64,000 bases of DNA from Actinoallomurus sp050942425 (lineage in GTDB: Bacteria; Actinomycetota; Actinomycetes; Streptosporangiales; Streptosporangiaceae). This document shows positions 25,824 to 33,499 of this stretch, piece by piece (the stretch's first letter is position 1; every line of letters begins with the position of its first letter). Under the pieces are notes generated by a model. That model was not told the DNA's origin. It searched no databases and was given only the letters and a program-made list of their open reading frames with translations. The stretch lies in contig NZ_CP192063.1 of NCBI RefSeq assembly GCF_050942425.1, forward strand, positions 11,098,001 through 11,162,000, read 5' to 3'. The translations under genes were made by a program, and so were the position numbers.

Positions 25824-26825
25824 TTACGCGGCCCTGTCCGGCCGAGCTTCGATCAGGCAGAAACCGGAGGGCGCGGTCAACGTCTGTTCCACCGAGAATC
25901 CGGCCTGTCGGAGCAGTGCCTCATGCTCCTCGACGGAACGGCTCTGCCCTCCGAGGAGCACGAGCATGGCCAGGTCCCGCACCGCCGCTTCCAGCGCATC
26001 GTCGATCTTCAGCGCGTGCTCGATGAGAAGTAACCGTCCACGTTCGCCGACCGAGGCCCGGCAGTTGCGCAGGATCCGCAGCGCCGATTCGTCGTTCCAG
26101 TTATGGATGACCGACTTGATGACGTAGATGTCGGCGCCTCCGGGGACCTCGGCCAGGAAGTCGCCCGCGGCGAGTTCGCACCGGTCCGCGACACCGCGAT
26201 CCTCCATCGTCTGCCGCGCGACGGCGAGGACGGCGGGCTGCTCGACCACGATGCCGCACAGCTTCGGGTAGCGCACCAGGAGCTCGGCCAGCAGGGTGCC
26301 ATCGCCCGCGCCCAGGTCGGCGACCACGCCGTCATCCGGGAAGTCGTACAGGCCGAGGATCTCCTCCAGGAAACGCTCGGTGTTCAACCGCATGGTGCGC
26401 GCGAACGACACCGCGGCGTCGTCGTCGCTGTCGAAGTGGTGCCACAGATCACAGCCGTACCGGTGCTCGAAGGCGGAGTTGCCGGTCCGCAGCGCGAAGT
26501 CCAGTTCGGACCAGGCTTCGTAGTACTCCACGCCCGCCATCAGCGCGTGGCCGTAGAAGCTGCCGGTGTCACGGCGGAGCGGCTCCATCAGCGCCGTGCC
26601 GCGATACGCGTTCTCCCCTGCCGACTCGACGAGTCCGAGCCCTTCCAGCGCCCGCATGTACCGCCGCAGCGTCGGGACGCCGATCCCCGTCAGCCCGCTG
26701 AGCGCGGCGTCGGTGAGCGTCCGGTCCGCGAGATGGTCAGGGATCCGGAAACGGACCGCCGACGCCACCAACTGGGTACGAATATGACCGTCCACCAGGA
26801 TGTTGAGCTGCTCGAACACGCCCAT
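25824..26825 (-). CDS. COMT-like O-methyltransferase
   Basis: 333 residues. The N-terminal winged-helix dimerisation domain (about 1-95) is followed by a Rossmann methyltransferase domain with motif I VADLGAGDGTLLAEL near residue 168, strand 2 IVVEQPAVL and the HNWNDESALRILRN motif of plant-COMT-like and AcrB-type enzymes. The first codon overlaps the stop of a 40-aa ORF (TGATG). In this operon it may methylate the Tyr phenol, a hydroxyl made by the P450, or a carboxylate. None can be chosen from sequence. Confidence 0.87.
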   Translation of the reverse strand: MGVFEQLNILVDGHIRTQLVASAVRFRIPDHLADRTLTDAALSGLTGIGVPTLRRYMRALEGLGLVESAGENAYRGTALMEPLRRDTGSFYGHALMAGVEYYEAWSELDFALRTGNSAFEHRYGCDLWHHFDSDDDAAVSFARTMRLNTERFLEEILGLYDFPDDGVVADLGAGDGTLLAELLVRYPKLCGIVVEQPAVLAVARQTMEDRGVADRCELAAGDFLAEVPGGADIYVIKSVIHNWNDESALRILRNCRASVGERGRLLLIEHALKIDDALEAAVRDLAMLVLLGGQSRSVEEHEALLRQAGFSVEQTLTAPSGFCLIEARPDRAA

Positions 26826-26947
26826 CAGAGCGGCGTCCGCCGCACCCGCTCGGTAAGCGTGTGCCCGTCACGCACGCGGAGCTCGCCGTAACCGGGATTG
26901 AAAGCGCAGGGATCAATCGGATTGACGACGTCAACGGTCGCGGCCAC
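26825..26947 (-). CDS. 40-aa ORF heading the RiPP-like operon
   Basis: A GTG start with GGAGG four bases upstream gives a 40-residue peptide beginning MAATVDVVNPIDPCAFNPGY and ending in a basic RVRRTPL tail. Its TGA overlaps the ATG of the methyltransferase, a sign of real translation. The N-terminal half is rich in Asn, Pro and Asp with one Cys; the C-terminal half is charged. Size and position suit a second RiPP precursor or a small partner protein. I do not recognise a family. A translated leader that only couples the methyltransferase is the alternative. Confidence 0.6.
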   Translation of the reverse strand: MAATVDVVNPIDPCAFNPGYGELRVRDGHTLTERVRRTPL

Positions 26948-27288
26948 GTTGCCTCCACGTTGAACTCGCACGAGAGTGTCCGGCGTGCATTCATCCAGAT
27001 GTCTGGATTATTGCACGAACAGGCCTAAGCACAGTTTCGTCCCGGTTTCATCTGCGTTTTGGCCGCCATCGGCCTCTCGTACAGGATTGACGTCTCCGGC
27101 AGCGCCTTCCATGCCTCCTTAGTCATCGGCCGGCGTCTCCGGCGCGTCGGCAACTGCTACCGTGTGCCGCTCGAATGGTGATGACAACAACAGTGGTTAC
27201 GGCCTTATTCACAGGTCAGATACAGCTTTAGGGCCCAGCTCACCCGGCTAGCACCTCATCCGGGCGGAGCCCAAGGCCCCACCCTGGT
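26948..27288. promoter_or_regulatory. promoter region of the RiPP-like operon, with operator palindrome
   Basis: ATCCAGA-TG-TCTGGAT at 26993-27008 is a perfect 7+7 inverted repeat 46 bp before the first start codon of the leftward operon, next to an AT-rich patch (27005-27060). This is a strong operator candidate. The remainder, to 27288, has no gene that I can support. Confidence 0.6.
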
Positions 27289-27487
27289 TCAGCGGTTCGG
27301 GTGCGGCGCCTCGGATCCGTGGCCGGTCACCGCACTCACTATGGCGGCCCGTGAGGTGACGCCCAGCTTGGCGAAGATGCGGGAAAGGTACGTATCGATA
27401 GTTGCGCCGCTGACGGAAAGCCTCGCGGCGATCTGTCGGTTGTTGAGCCCCTCGGCGACGAGCTGGACGACCTGCAGCTCCCGCCTC
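27289..27487 (-). pseudogene. LuxR-type helix-turn-helix tail
   Basis: The reverse frame RELQVVQLVAEGLNNRQIAA, then RLSVSGATIDTYLSRIFAKL, is the C-terminal HTH of a LuxR/NarL regulator and ends with a normal stop at 27289. An in-frame TAG lies two codons upstream of the HTH and no receiver or ATPase part remains. Confidence 0.7.
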
Positions 27488-27840
27488 TACAGGCCGACCA
27501 ACGCCCTTTCCCGCCGGTGGGCATCACCGGCGGCCTCCCGCCGCTCGGCGAGTAGCTCGACGGCCCGCTCGATCGTCATGGAATCGACGTCGTCACCCTT
27601 GTGCAGGCCGACGTTGATTTCACCGTCAGTGACGTATGGACCGAACCGCCCCTCCTTGACCACGAAGCGCCGGTACAGCATGTCGCTGATCACCAGGCCC
27701 AGCGCTGAATCGCCGAGGAATTCCAGGCGCTCGTTGCCGAGCGACTCGCCATGCTCGTCAACGTACGAGTGGTGTGTCAAAGCACGCTCACGCAGTTCCG
27801 GGTCGAGCTTGACTCCGAGAGCGGTGTCGAGAGGAGACAC
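27487..27840 (-). pseudogene. chimera of RNase III N-terminus and topoisomerase I C-terminal repeat
   Basis: A 117-residue open frame made of two unrelated pieces. Residues 1-58 (LDPELRERALTHHSYVDEHG, NERLEFLGDSALGLVISD, LYRRF) are the start of ribonuclease III, including the NERLEFLGDSxL signature. From about residue 60 the reading is KEGRFGPYVTDGEINVGLHK with ERAVELLAERRE, a C-terminal repeat of actinobacterial DNA topoisomerase I. Catalytic and RNA-binding parts of both are missing. The frame is open but probably meaningless, a product of the rearrangements around it. Confidence 0.65.
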
Positions 27841-27892
27841 GACTTCAGATGGAAGAGTGCCGATGGTCCATGCCGACTCGGGCGTGCTGGTG

Positions 27893-28003
27893 CAGCGCCG
27901 CGTTGATCCTTCGGGGGTTCATGCGGCTTTGAGTGGGCTGCCGTCGTAGGTCCAGCGGTAGGGCTTGGCGTCGTGTTCGTCGTAGGCCAAGACGAAGGTG
28001 GCG
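27893..28003 (-). mobile_element. 3' end of an IS630-family element
   Basis: The reverse frame FVLAYDEHDAKPYRWTYDGS followed by PLKAA and a stop is the C-terminus of IS630-type transposases. The terminal 41 bp or so recur in the same orientation at 29331-29370 with a one-base difference. The rest of the element is gone. Confidence 0.65.
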
Positions 28004-28125
28004 CTCGACGATGCCGGCGAAGGGAACCTCGCGCCGCTGGGGATCTCAGGGTGTAGCCAGCACCACCCTCAAGACGGAAGCCCGCATGATCGAGCGTCAG
28101 GGCGGGGCCGGGCAGGATCGTGCCC

Positions 28126-29328
28126 GTGAGCACTACCTCGAACCACAAGCGCCGTATCAGCGCTGTCGCAATCCTGGGTCTCGCCGCATCAGTGGCCGCG
28201 ACCGGCACCGGACTCGCCGCCACGACCCCGCCGTCCACCGTGCACGCGACCGCCGCCACAGCTGCCGCCGCGCCCACGCGGTCCTTCCAGGGCACGCTCC
28301 CCGCGCCGACCGGCCCTTACGCCGCCGGCGAGGACGTCATCCACCTCACCGACGCGAGCCGTCCCGACCCGTGGGTGCCGTCATCCGGCCCCCGCCAGCT
28401 GACCGTCACGATGGTCTACCCGGCCGTCCCCGGGACCGGGACTCCGGCCCCTTATATGACCCTCGCCGAGGCAGCCGGAGTCATCCAGCACCGGAAGATG
28501 CCGGCGAGCTCCGGTGTCACCCCACAGAACCTTTCCGGCGTCACCACTCACGCCTTCGACGGCGCGCGGCCGCGGAGCGGCAAGCATCCGCTGGTGGTCC
28601 TCTCACCCGCGTACGAGGACCCGCGCATGGTGCTCACCTCGCTCGCGACCGACCTGGCCAGTCACGGCTACGTCGTCGCGCTCGTCGGCCACACCTACGA
28701 GGACAGCGGCGAGACGCTGGCGAACGGCCAGACGCCGCCGTGCGCGATCTGCGATGACCCGGCGCTCGACTTCGACTCCGTCGCCGCCAGCCGTGCGCTG
28801 GACGTGTCCTTCGTGATCGACCGGTTGACGCATGGCAATACCGCGTGGCGCCTGGCACACCTCATCGACAAGCACGAGATCGGCATGGCCGGACACTCCC
28901 TCGGCGGAGCGGCGGCCGCCACCACGATGATCGCCGACCCGCGAGTACGGGCCGGAGTGAACATGGACGGCACCTTCCACCCGGCCCCGAGGCCCGGCCA
29001 GATCAACCGGCCGTTCCTCATGCTGGGTGCGGCCGTCAACCACGCGCCCGGCGGCGACGACTACACCGTGTGGGAGCAGGCCTGGGCCGCCCTCGGCGGC
29101 TACAAGAAGTGGCTGACGGTCGCCGGCGCCGACCACTTCAGCTTCAGCGACCTGGACCTGCTTGGGGAGGAGGCCGGGTTCCCGACGCCGCCCCTCTCCC
29201 CGGAACGCGGGGTGGTGATCACCCGCGAGTACGTGACAGCGTTCTTCGACCAGACGCTGAAGGGGATCCACAGTCCGCTGCTGGACGGCCCCTCGCCGAA
29301 CAATCCGGAAGTAATCTTCCAGTCCTAG
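28126..29328 (+). CDS. secreted alpha/beta hydrolase (PAF-acetylhydrolase/chlorophyllase-like)
   Basis: 400 residues from the GTG at 28126, preferred to the GTG at 28120 because AGGA lies eight bases upstream. Residues 1-40 are a signal peptide with a basic start and an Ala-rich core. The nucleophile elbow is MAGHSLGGAAA near residue 265. An Asp in NMDGTFHP follows and the His in GADHFSFSDL is near 345, giving a full triad. The layout matches secreted esterases of the platelet-activating-factor-acetylhydrolase/dienelactone-hydrolase group in actinomycetes. Substrate unknown. The stop codon touches an IS630 end. Confidence 0.82.
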   Translation: MSTTSNHKRRISAVAILGLAASVAATGTGLAATTPPSTVHATAATAAAAPTRSFQGTLPAPTGPYAAGEDVIHLTDASRPDPWVPSSGPRQLTVTMVYPAVPGTGTPAPYMTLAEAAGVIQHRKMPASSGVTPQNLSGVTTHAFDGARPRSGKHPLVVLSPAYEDPRMVLTSLATDLASHGYVVALVGHTYEDSGETLANGQTPPCAICDDPALDFDSVAASRALDVSFVIDRLTHGNTAWRLAHLIDKHEIGMAGHSLGGAAAATTMIADPRVRAGVNMDGTFHPAPRPGQINRPFLMLGAAVNHAPGGDDYTVWEQAWAALGGYKKWLTVAGADHFSFSDLDLLGEEAGFPTPPLSPERGVVITREYVTAFFDQTLKGIHSPLLDGPSPNNPEVIFQS

Positions 29329-29330
29329 TG

Positions 29331-29864
29331 CAGCGCCGGGTTGATCCTTCGGGGGTTCATGCGGCTTTGAATCCGCCACGGCGCCGAGAACTCCGGGTCG
29401 GCTGGTCGGGTCAGCCAGCCGCGCACCAGGTGCGGCTTGAGATCGACGCAGGCCAGGATCCGTCCGACCTGGGAGGCGGAGACCGCCAGGCCGGAACGGC
29501 GCAGGTGATCGGATAGCAGTCGGTGGGTCCACACGGTGTCGGCGGTCGGCGGTTGGGCGGTCGCGGCGGCGATGACCTGCAGCTTGTCCTCGGCGGACAA
29601 CCGGGGCCGCCCCAGCGGCCGGGGCCGGTCGACGAGCGCAGCCAGCCGCTCGGCGGTGAACCGCTTGCGCCAGGAGCGGACGGTGTCCACATGCCGCCCG
29701 GCCGCGCGGGCCGTGGCGGCGTTCGACATTCCCTCGGCCAGTGCCAGGATCACCGAAGCCCGCTGCACCTGCCCGAACGGCGCGGTGCGCGAGTCTGCCA
29801 GGCGTTCAAGCACCTCACGCTCGGCCTGGGTCAGTTCGATCGTGAACGGACTGGTCAGCCGCAT
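29331..29864 (-). mobile_element. internally deleted IS630-family element
   Basis: The ATG at 29862-29864 opens a helix-turn-helix transposase N-terminus (TIELTQAEREVLERLADSR, TVRSWRKRFTAERLAALVDR) as in IS630. After WLTRPADPEF near 29385 the reading jumps to the last few bases of the element. The DDE domain has been deleted. The 3' terminal segment repeats the one at 27893-27932 in direct orientation. Confidence 0.75.
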
Positions 29865-30027
29865 CGCCCCACCCCGAGATCAGCTTATTGATCCGCTGAT
29901 CTGTTGTGCTCCACCCGGACGCGTACGGACCGAGCGCGAATCTTACGATCGAAAGCGACCCGGACTGAAACGTGGAGCACGTCGAACGCGCCCTCCCGGA
30001 TCCAGCGGCGCACGCGGCTCGCGGACA

Positions 30028-30145
30028 GGGAGCGACGGCACGCCGTACTTCAGTGATCAGGTCGGGCAGTCGGACCGGCGCGGGCAGCCGTGCGGGGGTG
30101 AGGATGTCCGCCGGCTGCCGGAGCCTGCACGATCAGTGCGTCGGA
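30028..30145 (-). pseudogene. frameshifted nitronate monooxygenase remnant
   Basis: The reverse strand reads DALIVQAPAAGGH, then shifts frame to ILTPARLPAPVRLPDLITEV. Together these match the flavin-phosphate-binding region of 2-nitropropane dioxygenase-type enzymes. The frameshift and short length show decay. The remaining bases of 29872-30174 hold nothing recognisable except the promoter of the next gene. Confidence 0.45.
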
Positions 30146-30174
30146 CAGCAACAGACAAGTAAGGAACGAAAGAT

Positions 30175-30579
30175 ATGCCACTCGTACGCATCGACCTCAT
30201 CCGCGGACGGCGTCCCGACGACATCAGGGCGATCGCCGACGCGACACACCGGGCGCTCGTGGACGTTCTGGAGATCCCCGAGCGGGACCGATTCCAAATC
30301 ATCACCGAGCACGACACCGACCACGTCATCGCCCTCGACGCCGGTCTGGGCTTCGAGCGAACCGACCGACTGGTGATGATTCAGATCTTCACCCAGTCGG
30401 GACGCACCACCGAGGTCAAGCAACACGTCTACCGGACCATCGCCAAGCAACTGGAGCCCCTCGGCATCGCCGGCGAGGACATCTTCATCAGCATCATGGA
30501 GAACGACCCTCAGGACTGGTCCTTCGGCCACGGGCGCGCCCAGTACACGGAGGGTCTGCTGCCCATCCCCGGCCGCTGA
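30175..30579 (+). CDS. tautomerase family protein (MSAD/Tautomerase_2 type)
   Basis: 134 residues with an AAGGAA Shine-Dalgarno. After removal of Met the protein starts with Pro (MPLVRIDLIRGRRPDDIRAI), the catalytic N-terminal proline of the superfamily. IFTQSGRTTEVKQHVYRTIA and a C-terminal DWSFGHGRAQ segment fit the long, trimeric branch related to malonate semialdehyde decarboxylase. The substrate is probably a small keto-acid or dienol. It stands alone between a remnant and a convergent membrane-protein gene. Confidence 0.85.
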   Translation: MPLVRIDLIRGRRPDDIRAIADATHRALVDVLEIPERDRFQIITEHDTDHVIALDAGLGFERTDRLVMIQIFTQSGRTTEVKQHVYRTIAKQLEPLGIAGEDIFISIMENDPQDWSFGHGRAQYTEGLLPIPGR

Positions 30580-30660
30580 CGACGTCCGCCCCGGTCCGTG
30601 CTTGCCGGACGAGGCCTCTCTAGGGGGACTGACCTGCTTCCGGAGCGCTACGTCACGACT

Positions 30661-31224
30661 TCACGAGGCGGGTGCCAGGCGCCGCTTGGCCGCAGAGGTG
30701 ACATGGTGGTGGGTCACCGTCACGATCTCGTGCCAGAACGGTCGGGCGGTCAGGTACGTGCCGAGCACGGACAGAATGCCCAGGCAGACGTCCACGCTGA
30801 GCCGCCCCTGCTTCGCCCAGTAGACGTCCCGCAGGTCCAGCAGCAGGGCGAACTCATCGGCGACCAACGCGGTGCCGGCGCCGTACACGGAGGCGACCGC
30901 GGGGTGTCCCACGGCCCGTTCGTCACCGCGAACCGCGACCAGGCCGACCCCGGCGAGCGTGGCTATGCCGAAGTTGTAGTGGTGCAGATGCTGGCCACCC
31001 GTGGAGATGTTCCCAAAAGGCAGCCACCCGCCCCGGATGCCATGCGTGATCAACCGCACGGCGCCCCAGGTGGTGCCGAAGGAGATCCACATCGCCAGGA
31101 GAGACCGCTTCGTGGGGGTGAGGTGCCGGTCCGCCGACTCGTGCCAGTGCTCGACGAGGGATGGCCGGCCATATCCCGGTTCCGCGCCCGGGCCGCGTTG
31201 TGATGACAGGGTCTTTGATCCCAT
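30661..31224 (-). CDS. conserved multi-pass membrane protein
   Basis: 187 residues from the ATG at 31222-31224, preceded by GGGAGGTG; a GTG six bases upstream abuts that site. Four to five hydrophobic segments are interrupted by a conserved-looking HLHHYNFGIATLAGVGLV stretch and by ADEFALLLDLRDVYWAKQG, whose acidic and His residues could bind a metal. Homologues are common in actinomycetes as uncharacterised integral membrane proteins. No operon partner. Confidence 0.7.
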   Translation of the reverse strand: MGSKTLSSQRGPGAEPGYGRPSLVEHWHESADRHLTPTKRSLLAMWISFGTTWGAVRLITHGIRGGWLPFGNISTGGQHLHHYNFGIATLAGVGLVAVRGDERAVGHPAVASVYGAGTALVADEFALLLDLRDVYWAKQGRLSVDVCLGILSVLGTYLTARPFWHEIVTVTHHHVTSAAKRRLAPAS

Positions 31225-31354
31225 GGTCACCTCCCACCTACTGGTCCGCAGGCCTATCGCGCCTGCTCACCGCCCCTACCACTCCGATGGTAGGCATACG
31301 GTGGCGACGACCCGCACACCCGCCCGCCCGGAGCGTGTATTCAGGAAGCGCCCG

Positions 31355-31790
31355 TCAAGGCCGATGTTGATCATCAGCGGCAGGAAGACCGGGCCCGCTG
31401 AACTCGTGTGAACCTGAGGCGACCTCGAACACCGCCTCGGCCGCGCCGGGCGCGCCGGGGTAATCGCCGACCATGGCCGGCCCGCCGCCGTGCGCGTCGC
31501 GGACCGACGCGGGATCCGCGCTCGGGACGTGGACGCTCACGAAGTTGCCTCGCTGACCCCAGTCGATGTTGCGCATGAGCTGGTCGAGCCACGGCTGTGA
31601 GCAGGTGAACCAGCCCGTCGGTGGCGTGTCCGAGCCGACCACGCATGCCGTGACCCGGTCGGGCGGGAGCTCGCCCGGGTATCCGGAGATTTCGGCGTAC
31701 CTGAATCCGGGCACGGTGAAGCGTGGCTCGAATGTCTCGCTGCCCCCGGCGGCGACGTACTGGTTGCGGCCGCGAGAAGCAGCAACGTTT
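31355..31790 (-). pseudogene. alpha-L-rhamnosidase (GH78) remnant with internal deletion
   Basis: The reverse strand carries a GH78 segment (PRFTVPGFRYAEISGYPGEL, VGSDTPPTGWFTCSQPWLDQ, NIDWGQRGNFVSV). It is joined directly to the family's C-terminal beta-domain (ADPASVRDAHGGGPAMV, VFEVASGSHEFSGP). The catalytic barrel between them is absent, as is the N-terminus. It lies near the glycan genes that begin at 33.5 kb. Confidence 0.65.
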
Positions 31791-32316
31791 GTGCGTCGGT
31801 TTGAGCGACGGTTGCGGGCTCGCGGGGGCGGTGATGTCGATGAGTTTCAGCGACGGTGAAACGACGATGGATGGGTCAAGGGCGGGTCCGCGGAGGGGGC
31901 TGCCTTGATGAGGTAGCGATGCGCCAAGAGGCCGGACTGATCAACTCGCAATGTTGGTGCTGGTAGGGTCGCGTCATGGTCTACATGTTCGTCCGTCTTC
32001 GGGCTGCCTGAGACGGTCTGCTCCCGCCGGTCACCTGGTGACCCGCGGCGGTTGAGGAAGCCCCCGGAGTGCCTGACGCTGCCGGGCGGGCTTCACTTGA
32101 TCCGACCCGTCGACTTCGCACAGCTACCGGTTGATGCTCTCAACTGCGTTCTGCCCTGACGGGCTGCCGTAGGGCTTGACGGGCACCGCCATTGCTTCGC
32201 CTGTGCCGTTATCGAGCCCACTGCTGTGCGTGCTCGCCACATCCTTCAGCGGCGGCTGCATCCTCGTGCCCGAAACCGGGTGTGGCTGCCGCCGCAATCC
32301 GATCGGACTGACCTGT
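31791..32316 (+). promoter_or_regulatory. leader region with short ORF and two hairpins
   Basis: The stretch has no ordinary gene. At 31976-32011 a 12-codon frame, MVYMFVRLRAA and stop, is preceded by GGTAGGG seven bases before its ATG. A hairpin follows at 32023-32051 (around CGGTCACC/GGTGACC), then a second at 32057-32067/32082-32094 (GAAGCCCCCGG with CCGGGCGGGCTTC). A leader ORF with alternative hairpins is the layout of a ribosome-mediated attenuator. From 32095 to 32316 I see nothing specific. Confidence 0.45.
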
Positions 32317-33213
32317 ATGTCATCTGTCTCGAACAGCCCATCCCGTCCGGGGCGTCAGCCCGCCGATGCTCCCACCTTCGTGCTGGTCCACGGTTCCGGC
32401 ACCAGCTCGTTCATGTGGGCACCGGTCCAACGCGAACTCGCGTTGCGCGGCCACCGCAGCTTCGCCGTCGACCTGCCAGGCCACGGCCTCGACGCGCAGT
32501 ATCCGGTCGCCTACCAGGCCCCGCAAAACCTGGACGCGTGGGCGAACGAACCATCGACGCTGGCCGGAGTCACCCTCCAGAACAACGTCGACATGGTCAT
32601 CGATGTCGTCGAACGCGTGGCCGAGTACGGGCTTGTGGTCCTGGTCGGCGCCAGCCTCGGCGGAACGACCATCACGCGGGTGGGCAACACAATCCCCGCG
32701 CTGGTGAGTCGGCTGGTGTACATCTCCGCGTGGTCGTGCGTGAAACTGGCCAGCCCCGTCGAGTACATGCAGGAGCCCGAGTTCGCCGCCAACCTGCTGA
32801 CCCCGCTGGCCGCGCTGAACGTCGGAGATCCGGCCGAACTCGGTGCCGGCCGGGCCAACTATCGCACCGCCGACCCGGCCCTGCTGGCCGCTCTCAAGGC
32901 AGCGACGATGGCAGATGCCACCGACGAACAGTTCCGAGCCTTCCTCAACATCCTGCAACCCGACGAGTCCATATCGGTGATGACCGCCGACGCCCGCGTC
33001 CAGGCCGACACCTGGGGCACGATCGCCCACACTTACATCCGTCTCACCGGTGACCGGTCGCTTCCGGTGGCCATGCAGGACCGGCTGATCGCTGAAGCCG
33101 ATGCCCTGACCCCGGGCAATCCCTACGACGTTCACACCCTGGACACCTCTCACGCCGGATTCCTGCTCCGAGCAGCGGAGGTGGCCGCCATCCTCGACCG
33201 GCCATCACTCTGA
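32317..33213 (+). CDS. alpha/beta hydrolase, esterase-like
   Basis: 298 residues from the ATG at 32317; an open extension to 32176 has no better start, and no clear Shine-Dalgarno is seen at either. Oxyanion-hole motif LVHGSGTSSFMW, nucleophile elbow VLVGASLGGTT near residue 115, Asp in IRLTGDRSLP and His in TSHAGFLLRA complete the triad. It resembles small-molecule esterases of the AB_hydrolase_6 group. There is no signal peptide. A strong terminator follows. Confidence 0.82.
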   Translation: MSSVSNSPSRPGRQPADAPTFVLVHGSGTSSFMWAPVQRELALRGHRSFAVDLPGHGLDAQYPVAYQAPQNLDAWANEPSTLAGVTLQNNVDMVIDVVERVAEYGLVVLVGASLGGTTITRVGNTIPALVSRLVYISAWSCVKLASPVEYMQEPEFAANLLTPLAALNVGDPAELGAGRANYRTADPALLAALKAATMADATDEQFRAFLNILQPDESISVMTADARVQADTWGTIAHTYIRLTGDRSLPVAMQDRLIAEADALTPGNPYDVHTLDTSHAGFLLRAAEVAAILDRPSL

Positions 33214-33294
33214 GGACGATGACCCCCGCAGTCGTGCGGATCGGCCACTGAACCGGCACCACGGCCCTTCACCAACAGCAGGGCTCTGAGTCCG

Positions 33295-33329
33295 GCGCAG
33301 CGCGGCAGGGCAAACCTGCCGCGCTGCGC
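33295..33329. terminator. strong terminator hairpin
   Basis: GCGCAGCGCGGCAGG and CCTGCCGCGCTGCGC form a perfect 15-bp stem with a 5-nt loop, 82 bases after the hydrolase stop. It can serve both convergent transcripts (hydrolase and the GH140 gene). Confidence 0.8.
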
Positions 33330-33410
33330 ACTGATCGTCGAAATCCAAGATCGTTCTCAGCGATAACTGCTGTTCCTGGCTCCTCACCGTCGCGGTCAGC
33401 CGTGCGCTGT

Positions 33411-33432
33411 GGCTGTCCGCGCTTCGGTCTTC
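33411..33432 (+). repeat. 22-bp direct repeat, left copy
   Basis: GGCTGTCCGCGCTTCGGTCT plus TC, identical to 35162-35183. Similarity continues weakly for about 25 bp beyond. The two copies bracket the GH140-like gene. Confidence 0.7.
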
Positions 33433-33499
33433 CGCCCTAGGTCGGGTACGAGCAGCTGCGCATCTCTCAGCCGAGGGGCTCGCGGCTGCTCAACGGCCC

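Noticed and set aside
27339..27949. 202-aa plus-strand ORF at the mosaic region
   Set aside because: It is antisense to recognisable RNase III, TopA and LuxR fragments and has no family features.
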